Source: CAWKPF01 sp963851415 (GTDB taxonomy: Bacteria; Acidobacteriota; Thermoanaerobaculia; Multivoradales; Multivoraceae). Taken from it: a DNA stretch of 64,000 bases. How positions within the stretch are numbered: the first letter of the stretch is position 1; every line of letters begins with the position of its first letter. The stretch lies in the NCBI GenBank assembly GCA_963851415.1, contig CAWKPF010000002.1, forward strand, positions 2,666,001 to 2,730,000, written 5' to 3'. Positions 35,984 to 44,806 of the stretch are shown one piece after another. The translations under genes were made by a program, and so were the position numbers. A model generated the notes under the pieces. The model worked only from the letters and a program-made list of their open reading frames with translations, made no database searches and was not told the DNA's origin.

Positions 35984-37717
35984 TTGGATAATCGACGCCT
36001 TTTCATCGCAGCTCTGCTGTCACTCGGAGTCCTCCTGCTGTGGCAACTCCTCTTCGTCGAGCCTCCGGTGCAGACACCGATCGAGGAACCCGCGCCGATC
36101 GTGCGCGAGGAGCCGGCGGTCGTCCTTCCGAGCCCGACCTCGCAGCCGGGAGCGGAGCAACCCGAGAGTGTTGCCGATCCCGTCGCGGCGACACAAGCGC
36201 TCGAGCCGATTCGGGCCGAAGTCGAGGAAGTCGTCGAAGTCCGTTTCGAGGGAGTTGTCGCCCGGCTGAGCAATCGCGGCGGGCAGATGCTCTCCTTCGA
36301 GCGTCAGATCCGCGCGGGAAGCGAGGACTGGGTCAACATGGTCCGCGAGCGCACCAGCGCGCCCTATCCACTCGCCTGGGTCGACCGCACTGCACAGCCC
36401 CTGGCGATCAACGATGCCTTGCACCGCGTCGAGCGTCGCGAGGACGGCGGGAGCGTCGAGGTGACGTTCCGCTATCGTGGCAACGAGGGTGATGCTCACA
36501 AGCGGTACCGCTTTCATCCGGACGGGCAGTTCGACATCGAGGTATCGCTCGAGGGAGTCGACGAGGACTGGGGCCTACTGCTCGGACCGGGGCTGCGAAA
36601 CCCGGGCTACGCATTTCTCGACGATCGTTTCCAGGCGCGGGGGGCGGCATTCGGCACCGGGGACGATGTCGACAACGTGGTGGCACGCAAGACTGACGAG
36701 GCGCTCTCGCGCTCGGCACTGGGCTATCGGTGGGTGGGTCTCGAGGACACCTACTTCCTGACCGCCATCCTCCCAGAGCGGCCGATCGAGACCGTCGAGA
36801 TCGTTCCGCTCGTCGTCCTGGGATCGGAGGAAGACGGAGTCACCGGCTATTCCGTACCGGGCGAGAACGTGGATGGACCCATCGACTTCGAGATGGTCGT
36901 CATCCCGGGGCGGGGGGAGATGAAGGCAAGGGCCTTCTGGGGCTCCAAGACATACGACCAGCTGGTTGCCCTGGACGCGGGTCTCGAGCGCTCGGTGCGC
37001 TGGGGGTTTCTGCGTCCGCTCGCTCGGGTTCTGCAGATCGGCATCAACTGGGTCTATGCCAATGTGGTTGCCAACTATGGCTGGGCCATCGTGCTGATGA
37101 CCCTGATCATCAACATCGTTCTGCTTCCGCTGCGCCACAAGAGCCAGACGTCGATGCAGAAGATGCAGAAGCTCAATCCCGAGATGGAGGCGATTCGCAA
37201 ACGCTATCGACCCAAGCTCAAAGACAAGCAGGGCAAGCCCAATCTCGAGATGCAGCGCAAGATGAACGAAGAGATGCAGGAGCTGTTTCGGCGTGAAGGG
37301 GTCAACCCGGCAGGCGGCTGTCTCCCCTTGCTCTTGCAGATGCCCGTCTTCTTCTCGTTCTACTATCTGTTGCGTGGGGCGGTCGAGCTCTGGCATGCCC
37401 CCTGGATCTTGTGGATCCACGATCTCTCCGCGCCCGATCCATACTGGGTGCTTCCCATCGTGATGGGGGCGACCCAGCTCTTGCAGCAGAAGCTGATGCC
37501 CCCCGCGCAGAACCCTGCGCAGCGGTTCATCATGACGACTTTCCCCATCTGGTTCACGGTCATCGCGATCGGGTTTCCGGCTGGATTGGTTCTCTACTGG
37601 CTGACCAACAATGTGTTGACGATCATCCAGCAAGGGGGCTATAACCAGCTCAAGAAGGCTGGCTACTTCGGCGGTGTCGAAGAGCCCGCGACCAGTGGCC
37701 GTGGACAACAGTCCTGA
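35984..37717 (+). CDS. yidC: Membrane protein insertase YidC
   Basis: A 577-residue insertase. The N-terminal transmembrane helix (residues 3-24) is followed by a proline/glutamate-rich linker and the large periplasmic beta-super-sandwich domain (about 80-350). The conserved core has five membrane helices in all (GWAIVLMTLIINIVLLPLRH, the MQKMQKLNPEMEAIRKRY coiled-coil loop, and GCLPLLLQMPVFFSFYYLLR). The hydrophilic-groove arginine is visible in the LPLRHKSQTSMQKM segment's neighbourhood. The start is TTG, with AGAGGA 7 nt upstream. The long periplasmic domain indicates a Gram-negative. Confidence 0.97.
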   Translation: MDNRRLFIAALLSLGVLLLWQLLFVEPPVQTPIEEPAPIVREEPAVVLPSPTSQPGAEQPESVADPVAATQALEPIRAEVEEVVEVRFEGVVARLSNRGGQMLSFERQIRAGSEDWVNMVRERTSAPYPLAWVDRTAQPLAINDALHRVERREDGGSVEVTFRYRGNEGDAHKRYRFHPDGQFDIEVSLEGVDEDWGLLLGPGLRNPGYAFLDDRFQARGAAFGTGDDVDNVVARKTDEALSRSALGYRWVGLEDTYFLTAILPERPIETVEIVPLVVLGSEEDGVTGYSVPGENVDGPIDFEMVVIPGRGEMKARAFWGSKTYDQLVALDAGLERSVRWGFLRPLARVLQIGINWVYANVVANYGWAIVLMTLIINIVLLPLRHKSQTSMQKMQKLNPEMEAIRKRYRPKLKDKQGKPNLEMQRKMNEEMQELFRREGVNPAGGCLPLLLQMPVFFSFYYLLRGAVELWHAPWILWIHDLSAPDPYWVLPIVMGATQLLQQKLMPPAQNPAQRFIMTTFPIWFTVIAIGFPAGLVLYWLTNNVLTIIQQGGYNQLKKAGYFGGVEEPATSGRGQQS

Positions 37718-37746
37718 CAATCTCGAGCGAGGCCACCAAGAAAATC

Positions 37747-38634
37747 ATGGCAGAGCGTGTGTACTTCTCCGGGCGAACTCTCGAACAGGCGATCCGGTCG
37801 GCGGCTCGTCACCACCAGCTCGATCCCGAGGAGCTGGACTTCCAGCAGATCGAAAAGCGTCATGGCTTCGTGAAGCAGCCACGAGGGGTGGTGATCCGGG
37901 TGGATCCGGTTCAGCCGCGTCTCGACGCATCGACTTCACAGGGACCGAGCGAACCGTCGGAGGTGACGGCGAAGCCTCCGCGGCGCGACCCTGCTCCGAG
38001 CGAGCCGCGCGAAGAGGTTCCCGAGGTCCAGACCCAGGCCCTCGCAGAGGCGGAGGAGATGGTCCGATCTCCTCGTCCCCGTCGCGCGGAGCTCGAGTCG
38101 GCGCGCGACGAGCGCCCTGCCCCTGCGCGAGAGCAGCGCTCCGAGTCGGTGGCCTCCCCGCAAACCGAGAACGGTTCGGTGGCGACCGAAGATGCGATCG
38201 AGGATGCCGCCGTTCGCTGGTTGGACGCGCTGCTCGATCTGGGCTCTCTCGATCTCGACTTCGAATTGGAGTTCGGCGAAGAGGGACTGGAGATCGATCT
38301 CGAAGGTCCGGACGAGGACGTCGTTCTCGACGAGGATGGGGAGCTCTTGAGGGCGTTTCAACATCTGCTCCCGAGACTGATCCAGAATGACGTCGGAGAG
38401 CTCGTGCATTGCCGGGTGGACTGTGACGACTTCCAGGCCAAGCGCGAGAAACGCCTCCGTGATCTGGCGCGCAGGACCGCCGACGAGGTGGTCGAAGCCG
38501 GTCGTCCGAAAACGCTGCGCCCGATGCATCCGGCCGACCGGCGCATCGTGCACCTCGAGCTCGCAGACGATCCGGACGTCTTCACCGAGAGCGTCGGGAC
38601 CGGCTACTTCAAGCGGGTCATGGTGCGCAGCTAG
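37747..38634 (+). CDS. jag: RNA-binding protein Jag/KhpB
   Basis: A 295-residue protein. The N-terminal Jag domain (YFSGRTLEQAIRSAARHHQL) is followed by a long acidic and proline-rich linker (60-155), a KH-like domain (about 160-230) and a C-terminal R3H domain (HPADRRIVHLELADDPDVFTE). Homologues bind RNA and affect cell elongation and division. It lies 29 bp after yidC. The parS site follows within 100 bp. Confidence 0.93.
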   Translation: MAERVYFSGRTLEQAIRSAARHHQLDPEELDFQQIEKRHGFVKQPRGVVIRVDPVQPRLDASTSQGPSEPSEVTAKPPRRDPAPSEPREEVPEVQTQALAEAEEMVRSPRPRRAELESARDERPAPAREQRSESVASPQTENGSVATEDAIEDAAVRWLDALLDLGSLDLDFELEFGEEGLEIDLEGPDEDVVLDEDGELLRAFQHLLPRLIQNDVGELVHCRVDCDDFQAKREKRLRDLARRTADEVVEAGRPKTLRPMHPADRRIVHLELADDPDVFTESVGTGYFKRVMVRS

Positions 38635-38729
38635 TCTGGTCGCGGTGGATACCAAGGCCGCGGCTCCCCCTCTTCGCCTTCGCTCGACGCGCTTCGGGTC
38701 GGGACCGGCGACCGAGGCGGCCGGCGAGA

Positions 38730-38745
38730 TGTTTCACGTGAAACA
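38730..38745. promoter_or_regulatory. parS: parS centromere site
   Basis: TGTTTCACGTGAAACA is an exact 16-bp palindrome identical to the consensus bacterial parS. It lies in the 140-bp gap between jag and rsmG, less than 1 kb upstream of parA. ParB should nucleate here for chromosome segregation. Confidence 0.95.
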
Positions 38746-38774
38746 CCACGCCGTGAAAGGGGGCTACCCCGAGC

Positions 38775-39419
38775 ATGGCGGGTGAGCTGCCGGATCTGTC
38801 CCGGGAGGAATTCGGCGCTCGGCTGCCGGAGGAGGCCAGCGCGCCGGTGCTGGAGTCGCTCTACCAGCACTTTCGGGTGCTCCGACGGTGGAATCGGACC
38901 CACGCCCTGGTCGCTCCGGGAGAGGCGGACACGCTGGTGGAGCGACACTACGGGGAATCCCTGCTGGGCGCGCGGCTGGTCTCGTCCGGCGTTCTCCTCG
39001 ATGTCGGCAGTGGAGCGGGCTTCCCCGGCTTCGTACTCGCCGCCGCGGTTCCGGGGCTGGAAACCCTTCTGCTCGAGCCTCGGGGCAAGAAGGTCTCCTT
39101 TCTCCGAGCGGCGGCTCGCCGTAGCGGCGTGCGGGTCGAAGTGATTGCGGATCGTCTGCCGCTTCCCGTCGCGCAGGGAGGCCAGCGTTGCTCGGCGCTA
39201 CCCGACTCGCTAGACTTCGTCAGCTTACGCGCCCTGAAACTGTCTGCGAAGGCGTGGCTGTCCGTGCGGGACCGTCTGGCGCCAGAAGGACGGGTCCTCT
39301 TGTGGTGTGGCGCTGAGCTACCGTCTCTTCCTGAAGGCCTTGCGGTCGTCGACGAGCTGCGGGTGCCGGACAGCGATGTGCGCCGAATCGTCGTGGTCGG
39401 CCACTCTTCGATTTCGTGA
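38775..39419 (+). CDS. rsmG: 16S rRNA (guanine527-N7)-methyltransferase
   Basis: A 214-residue SAM-dependent enzyme. The SAM motif is VLLDVGSGAGFPGFVLA, and LEPRGKKVSFLRAAARR and DFVSLRALKLSA are family signatures. It methylates G527 in the 530 loop of 16S rRNA; loss is known in other species to give low-level streptomycin resistance. It sits in the canonical place before parAB. It starts 30 bp after parS. Confidence 0.94.
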   Translation: MAGELPDLSREEFGARLPEEASAPVLESLYQHFRVLRRWNRTHALVAPGEADTLVERHYGESLLGARLVSSGVLLDVGSGAGFPGFVLAAAVPGLETLLLEPRGKKVSFLRAAARRSGVRVEVIADRLPLPVAQGGQRCSALPDSLDFVSLRALKLSAKAWLSVRDRLAPEGRVLLWCGAELPSLPEGLAVVDELRVPDSDVRRIVVVGHSSIS

Positions 39420-39518
39420 AGCGGGATCGGTCATGGGGGCGGGAACGAACGGTCGTCGGGTCTGGCAGGACCTCCAGAGCAGCAAACTCGAGCGGGAGGT
39501 AGAGATGGGGCATCCAAC

Positions 39519-40274
39519 ATGATCCTGGCCATCGCCAATCAGAAGGGCGGGGTGGGCAAGACGACCACCGCGATCAACCTGGCTGCGGCGTTGGGAGCGC
39601 TCGAGCAGCGAGTTCTGTTGATCGACTGCGATCCCCAGGGCAATGCCTCACGCGGTCTCGGCCACACCGCCGATACCCCCAACCTCTATGACGTGTTGAC
39701 CGGTGAGGCCTCGATGCGCGAAGCGATCCGCGCGAGCGGCTTCCCGTATCTCGATCTGGTGCCTGCGGATCGCGATCTGGTGGGCGTCGAGGTCGAGTTC
39801 GTCGGCACAGAGGCATGGCAGACCCGGCTCTCGGCGGCACTCGAGCCCATCGTCGGTGACTATCGGGTGGTGCTGCTCGATTGTCCTCCTTCGCTGGGTC
39901 ATCTGACCATCAACGCGTTGACGGCGGCGGATCGTGTCCTGGTTCCACTGCAATGCGAGTACTTCGCCCTGGAGGGCATCACGGAGTTGATGGCCACGGT
40001 GTCGCGGGTGCAGCAGTCGCTCAACGCCGAGCTCGAGCTCGGCGGGATTCTGCTCACCATGTATGACGACCGAACGAACCTCTCCAAGGACGTCACCGAG
40101 GAGATCCGAAGTCACTTCGCTGGCACCGTCTACGAGACCGTCGTGCCGCGCAATGTGCGCCTGGCGGAGGCGCCCAGTCATGGTCTGCCGGTGATCCAGT
40201 ACGACATCAAGAGCCGCGGCGCACAGGCATATCTCGAGCTGGCCCGCGAGTTCCTCGGGAGGGCGGCGGCGTGA
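39519..40274 (+). CDS. parA: Chromosome-partitioning ATPase ParA/Soj
   Basis: A 251-residue deviant-Walker ATPase. Walker A is NQKGGVGKTTTAINLA with the signature lysine, the A' motif is LIDCDPQGNAS, and Walker B is VLLDCPPSLG. The DNA-binding and C-terminal part (PRNVRLAEAPSHGLPVIQYD) is complete. It moves ParB-parS complexes over the nucleoid. The stop overlaps the parB GTG. Confidence 0.97.
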   Translation: MILAIANQKGGVGKTTTAINLAAALGALEQRVLLIDCDPQGNASRGLGHTADTPNLYDVLTGEASMREAIRASGFPYLDLVPADRDLVGVEVEFVGTEAWQTRLSAALEPIVGDYRVVLLDCPPSLGHLTINALTAADRVLVPLQCEYFALEGITELMATVSRVQQSLNAELELGGILLTMYDDRTNLSKDVTEEIRSHFAGTVYETVVPRNVRLAEAPSHGLPVIQYDIKSRGAQAYLELAREFLGRAAA

Positions 40275-41158
40275 GCAAACGACGCGGATTGGGTCGCGGT
40301 CTCGATGCCCTTCTGGAGAGCCGACCGGAGGCGGCGAAGGTCAAGGCGAAGTCGCGAGCGAAAGGGCGGGCGACCGGCGCGGGAGTTCGGATGGTCTCGG
40401 TCGAGAGCCTGACGGCGAACCGACTCCAGCCGCGCCACGACTTCGACGAAGGCCAGCTCGCGGAGTTGGCAGAGTCGATTCGCAACCAGGGCATCATCCA
40501 GCCGCTGATCGTGGTGGAGGAGGAAGGAGGCCTGAGCCTGGTCGCCGGTGAGCGTCGTCTGCGAGCGGCCCAACTGGCAGGCCTGAAGGAAGTGCCGGTC
40601 TTCGTGCGCGAGGTGGACGGGGACCAACAGCTGCTCGAGCTGGCGTTGGTCGAGAACCTCCAGCGGGCGGATCTCAACCCGCTGGAGGAAGCCGAGGCTT
40701 ACCAGGCGCTTCGTGACGGCTTTTCCCTGTCGCAGGACGAGATTGCAAAACGGGTGGGCAAAAATCGGAGTACGGTCACCAATACCCTTCGCCTGCTTCG
40801 GTTGCCCGAGGACGTGCTGACTCTGCTGCGCGAAGGCAAGCTCAGTGCCGGCCAGGCTCGCCCACTCCTGTCGCTGCGCTCACAGGCAGAGCAGGTCTCG
40901 ATGGCTCGAAGGGTGGCTCGGGAACAGCTGCCGGTCAGGGTGGTCGAGGCTCTCGTGGCGTCGCCGGGGAGCAAGAAGAAATCAGCCAGCAAGGCGAGTC
41001 CCGATGTACACACTCGCGCAGCGGTCGAGCGGCTCACCCGCGCGCTCCAGACCAAGGTCGACATTCGACGTCGCGGCAAGGGGGGGGTCCTGCAGGTACA
41101 CTTCCACTCCGAAGAAGAGTTGATGCGGCTCTACGATCTCATGATGGGAGAAAACTGA
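40271..41158 (+). CDS. parB: Chromosome-partitioning protein ParB
   Basis: A 295-residue CTPase clamp. Its N-terminus MSKRRGLGRGLDALLES contains the ParA-stimulating region. The CTP-binding domain has VAGERRLRAAQLAG, the helix-turn-helix reads QDEIAKRVGKNRSTVTNTLR, and a basic linker precedes the dimerisation domain. The GTG start overlaps parA (GTGA), and the stop overlaps the bactofilin ATG (TGATG). Its binding sites are the parS at 38730 and perhaps the variant at 50724. Confidence 0.97.
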   Translation: MSKRRGLGRGLDALLESRPEAAKVKAKSRAKGRATGAGVRMVSVESLTANRLQPRHDFDEGQLAELAESIRNQGIIQPLIVVEEEGGLSLVAGERRLRAAQLAGLKEVPVFVREVDGDQQLLELALVENLQRADLNPLEEAEAYQALRDGFSLSQDEIAKRVGKNRSTVTNTLRLLRLPEDVLTLLREGKLSAGQARPLLSLRSQAEQVSMARRVAREQLPVRVVEALVASPGSKKKSASKASPDVHTRAAVERLTRALQTKVDIRRRGKGGVLQVHFHSEEELMRLYDLMMGEN

Positions 41159-41571
41159 TGTTTCGCGGCGATGGCTCTTCAGGTGAGCTCAACGGGTTCC
41201 TCGACGCCGGAAGTCACATTAAGGGAGAGCTCCATTTCGACGACACCTTTCGGGTGGACGGGAAGATCACCGGTCAGGTGCACTCGAAGGGAGACCTCGT
41301 GGTCGGCGAAGGTGGCGTCGTCGAAGGCGAAGTTTCGGCGGGTCGGGTCTTCGTCTCCGGTACGGTTCGCGGCAAGATGTCCGCTCATCAAAGGGTGGAG
41401 ATTTGTGCTGGGGGAAAGGTCTTCGCCGAAGTGAGCACTGCGGCCCTGGTGATCGAAGACGGGGCCGTGTTCGAGGGGCAGTGCTCGATGGGCGCACAAG
41501 GCGAGGGAGAGGACTCGGCTGTCCGGAGCCCGCGGGTCGAGCGACCCCCGGTCAAGGAGGCGAAGAGCTAG
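41158..41571 (+). CDS. Bactofilin
   Basis: A 137-residue cytoskeletal protein. The core of about 100 residues is a right-handed beta-helix built of short strands (GELHFDDTFRVDGKITGQVH, then KGDLVVGEGGVVEGEV). Disordered ends flank it. It polymerises without nucleotide. Direct coupling to parB is notable, since in myxobacteria bactofilins scaffold the ParABS machinery near the poles. The same role here is an inference from linkage. Confidence 0.9.
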   Translation: MFRGDGSSGELNGFLDAGSHIKGELHFDDTFRVDGKITGQVHSKGDLVVGEGGVVEGEVSAGRVFVSGTVRGKMSAHQRVEICAGGKVFAEVSTAALVIEDGAVFEGQCSMGAQGEGEDSAVRSPRVERPPVKEAKS

Positions 41572-41642
41572 CGGGTTCGCGTGATGAGTATCACGCTCCC
41601 CCTAAGGTGTTTCCCGCCAAGCGCGGCTGCGCCGCGCGGCTC

Positions 41643-41703
41643 AGAAGTCTTGGCCTCTGAAACTTGACGCATTTGCCTACAACTCGTCGGGGCCAAGACT
41701 TCT
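41643..41703. terminator. 13-bp inverted repeat between the convergent bactofilin and phosphatase-like genes
   Basis: AGAAGTCTTGGCC (41643-41655) and GGCCAAGACTTCT (41691-41703) are exact reverse complements separated by 35 bp. The distal arm runs into the stop codon of the minus-strand gene. A second small hairpin with 7-bp arms lies at 41579-41596. Together they probably act as a two-way terminator. No long T-run follows. Confidence 0.45.
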
Positions 41704-43465
41704 AGCGGGAATCCGCGCGGGCTCTGGGCGGAGGGTCGAGCGCGAGCGTCTCGTAGGAGGGCACGAAGACCAGGGGTGCCTGCTCGAGAAACGCCGTGTC
41801 GAAGACCTCGGTGCGCAGTTGCCCCGGGAGATCCTGGGCCAGCGGTAGGCCGAGCGAGTAGAGGAGTGTCGGGGCGATGTCGGCCAGTTCGAGCTCCGGG
41901 ACGAAGGTCCCCGCCCTCACGCCGTCCCCCCGCAAGAGAAAGAGCCCGTCCGGGGCTCCCGACCGGAAGCCTTCGAGGGCGCTGCCGCCCGAGAGGCGAT
42001 GGAAGATCGACGCGAGGCCCTCCTTGGCGTGGGTTCCGAAGGCGGACACGATCCAAAGCTGGCGGGGCTCGGGGAGATCCTCCCAAAGCTCCGAGAGCAG
42101 CTGATCGAGGTGAGCGTAGTAGGAAGCCAGGTGGCGACTCGCTTCGAGGCGGTCTCCACCCTGTGCGCCGTTGAACTGAACAGCCGCGTAGCCGCCGTAG
42201 TAGAGGTGGGACACGGTTTCGAGTCCTGGCAGAACCAGGAACCCGGCTCGCTGAGCCGACTCGGGGTCCGCGGTCGGGAGGAGGCGCTCGGTCAGTTGAA
42301 GGCGGCGAAGGTCCCGGGTCAGGGCGACTCGCAGGGCCACGGGGGTATCGGGATCGAGCTGGGTCAGTCGCCGTGCCAGGTTCGCCGCCTGACCGGCCGG
42401 CCCGGCATTGATCTGAAAGAACCGATCGGAGTACGCCGCGACCGGTCCGGCGGCGAGGGGAGCCGAAGCGGGCCACCCGACGACGGTGGTCTCCAGACCG
42501 AGCCGGGTACAGATTTCCCACAGTGCCAGGGTGCGACGAGTCGCGCCGGACGGACGACGCACCTCGGGCCCGACTCCCCAACGACGAAACCCCAGACCGA
42601 GAGGGAGCAGCCGTAGCTCGGCGCCCGGAGCGATGAAGTCTGCTCGGTAGGAGCGATCGTCCACGACCCCGTGCTCGTACGGGTTCCTTCCGGTGGCGAG
42701 CGTGGTCCATGCGGGAAACCGTCGGGTCGGCCGGAGCGTGCGCAGCCGGCCGTAGGCACCCTGCTCGAGAGTCTGGGCGAAGAAGGGTAACTGCCCCTGT
42801 TGAGCGAGGGGGAGCACCGCGTCCAGGGTGGCTCCTTCGAGCCCGATCACCAGGACGTTCGGTCGTTCGATCGACTCGACGATCGAGGGGCGCGGTGAGA
42901 CCGGGGGAGGCGGGCGAAAGGCCTCGCGGCGCTCGAGCGTGGCGTAGATGGTCCCGGCCACCAGCAGGCTCAGACCGAGGCGGCTCCGGAGCCCATAGGA
43001 GCGGCCGTGGAGGCTGTGCAGCAGAGCGGTGTAGAACGCGACCACGCCGGCGAGCGAGAGCCACATTGCGGCTCGGATCAGCCGCCGGTTGATCCCCGGG
43101 GGAAGATAGAAGTCGAAGACGGAGGCGTGGACCCAGTCGAAGGCCGCCGCCAACACGAACACGATGACGAGCGCCCAGGGCAGTGCGCGCTCGGCCCGGG
43201 TGCGGATACCGCGGGCCCAGGATAGCTGCACGACGACTCCTGCCAGACCCAGGACAGCGGCGTAGTAGACCAGGGCTCTGAGGAACGGCTCGGGCCGAAA
43301 GGGAAGGTGCGGGTTGAGGAAGAAGAGCAGCCCGGTGAGTTGGAAGCCCGCGAAGAGGCCAGGCAGCAGCGCCAACAAAAAGCAGCGCAGCCATTCCTTG
43401 CGCGGTGCCTCAGAGGCTTCGCTCGTCTCGAAGGCCTCGATTCCCTCGCTGGCGGTTTCTTCCAT
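41702..43465 (-). CDS. Membrane-anchored alkaline-phosphatase-superfamily protein
   Basis: A 587-residue protein. Residues about 25-180 contain four to five membrane helices, and a sulfatase/phosphodiesterase-type domain follows (NVLVIGLEGATLDAVLPL). The likely nucleophile Thr is in FPAWTTLATGRNP, and a late metal-site-like segment reads VSAFGTHAKEG. The end of the domain (LELADIAPTLLYSLGLPL) is typical of type I phosphodiesterases. The first metal-site acidic residue is Glu (IGLEGATLD) rather than the usual Asp. Substrate is unknown; headgroup transfer or hydrolysis in the periplasm is possible. Confidence 0.78.
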   Translation of the reverse strand: MEETASEGIEAFETSEASEAPRKEWLRCFLLALLPGLFAGFQLTGLLFFLNPHLPFRPEPFLRALVYYAAVLGLAGVVVQLSWARGIRTRAERALPWALVIVFVLAAAFDWVHASVFDFYLPPGINRRLIRAAMWLSLAGVVAFYTALLHSLHGRSYGLRSRLGLSLLVAGTIYATLERREAFRPPPPVSPRPSIVESIERPNVLVIGLEGATLDAVLPLAQQGQLPFFAQTLEQGAYGRLRTLRPTRRFPAWTTLATGRNPYEHGVVDDRSYRADFIAPGAELRLLPLGLGFRRWGVGPEVRRPSGATRRTLALWEICTRLGLETTVVGWPASAPLAAGPVAAYSDRFFQINAGPAGQAANLARRLTQLDPDTPVALRVALTRDLRRLQLTERLLPTADPESAQRAGFLVLPGLETVSHLYYGGYAAVQFNGAQGGDRLEASRHLASYYAHLDQLLSELWEDLPEPRQLWIVSAFGTHAKEGLASIFHRLSGGSALEGFRSGAPDGLFLLRGDGVRAGTFVPELELADIAPTLLYSLGLPLAQDLPGQLRTEVFDTAFLEQAPLVFVPSYETLALDPPPRARADSR

Positions 43466-43569
43466 CGTGGTGGAATTATCGCGTAACTCGCAGCAAGGGA
43501 GGGGTCCAGTCGATCCGTGCGATCGACTCTACGGACTGCTAGTGTCACCGCCCGGAGGGGAACAAGACG

Positions 43570-44286
43570 ATGACCGAAAGAATCGCTCACCTGGCGGTGG
43601 CTCTCGATACCGGCGATTGGGCTACCTTCCGAGGCTGGTGCGAGCTCTTCGGGGGGAGGGTCGAAGTGCTCAAGGTCGGCCTCGAGGCGTTCACCAGCTT
43701 CGGCCCCAGAGCGCTCGAGGTTGCGGCGAGTTCCGGCAGCGAGGTCTTTCTCGATCTCAAGCTGCACGATATTCCCAACACGGTCGAGGGTGCGGTGCGC
43801 TCGATTCGAAACCAGGGCGTTCGCTACCTGACCGTTCACTCCTCAGGGGGAGCCGAGATGATGCGCGCGGCCAGTAGCGCCGCTGGTGGAGAGCTCTCCA
43901 TTCTCGCCGTTACGGTGTTGACTCACCTCGATCGAGCTGCCCTGGAGGAGCTCCGGATCGATGGGGATCCCGAGGAGCGTGTCGTGACGTGGTCGAGAGT
44001 GGCGACTGCCTCAGGGGCCGATGGAGTGGTGTGCTCACCGCTCGAAGCGCGCTCCGTTCGAACCGCTCTGGGTGAGGGCTCCGTAATCGTGACCCCAGGG
44101 ATCCGGCTTCCGAAGTCGAGTGTCGATGGTCCGGGAGGAGGAGACGACCAACGTCGAGTGGCGACTCCGCAAAGAGCCCGGGCCGACGGCGCGAATCTCA
44201 TCGTCGTGGGCCGTCCGCTGACCCGGGCTCCCAACACCGAACAGGCGTTGGCAGACTTCGCTCGAGCCCTTTCCGAAGCCGAGTAG
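43570..44286 (+). CDS. pyrF: Orotidine 5'-phosphate decarboxylase
   Basis: A 238-residue TIM-barrel enzyme for the last step of UMP synthesis. The catalytic tetrad segment FLDLKLHDIPNTV contains Asp62, Lys64 and Asp67. The phosphate-binding C-terminal part has VTPGIRLP and NLIVVGRPLTRA. AGGGG lies close before the ATG. No other pyrimidine gene is adjacent. Confidence 0.95.
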   Translation: MTERIAHLAVALDTGDWATFRGWCELFGGRVEVLKVGLEAFTSFGPRALEVAASSGSEVFLDLKLHDIPNTVEGAVRSIRNQGVRYLTVHSSGGAEMMRAASSAAGGELSILAVTVLTHLDRAALEELRIDGDPEERVVTWSRVATASGADGVVCSPLEARSVRTALGEGSVIVTPGIRLPKSSVDGPGGGDDQRRVATPQRARADGANLIVVGRPLTRAPNTEQALADFARALSEAE

Positions 44287-44332
44287 CGATCGGTTTCGAG
44301 GAGGACGCCGGCCGATCGGCGCAGCCCCCTCG

Positions 44333-44698
44333 TCAGAACAGGAAGATCGGTCTCTCCGTCTCTTCGTCGACGTGATAGTCGTACGTGTAGCCCGGAAAAT
44401 CGAGCGGGACCATGTAGTCGACCTTGACGCGGATCTTCCCGCCCGCCTTGACGACCTGAATCTTCTTGAGCTCCAGCGGCAGATTCAGTTCGACGGCTTT
44501 GTCATAGATGTTCTTCTGGATCTGCTTTGCCGAAAGGCGGGTCGCGAACTTCGTCTGCTCGGTGATGAAGTCGGTCAACTCGGCCCGGGCGACCCGAACG
44601 GGGATGTACTCCCAGGCGATCATGCCGCCAAGGATCAGGACGGCCACGGACACCAAGAAACCGAATCGACCCTCACCGAGTTGTGATCTGCGCTGCAT
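44333..44698 (-). CDS. Single-pass membrane protein, DUF4845-like
   Basis: A 121-residue protein with a short basic N-terminus (MQRRSQLGEGRFG), one transmembrane helix (residues 13-30) and a small extracytoplasmic domain of alternating helix and strand (YDKAVELNLPLELKKIQVVK, VDYMVPLDFPGYTYDY). Such proteins often lie beside signal peptidase genes, as here. The function is unknown. Confidence 0.72.
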   Translation of the reverse strand: MQRRSQLGEGRFGFLVSVAVLILGGMIAWEYIPVRVARAELTDFITEQTKFATRLSAKQIQKNIYDKAVELNLPLELKKIQVVKAGGKIRVKVDYMVPLDFPGYTYDYHVDEETERPIFLF

Positions 44699-44806
44699 GG
44701 TTGCTCTCCCGGTTCGCGCCGGTCTTGTTCACGAGTCCCGCAAAGACCAGAGCCGGCGCCTGGCCTGGCTCGCGTCGAGCCAGGCTAGAAAGCCAAGTTT
44801 CACTTG

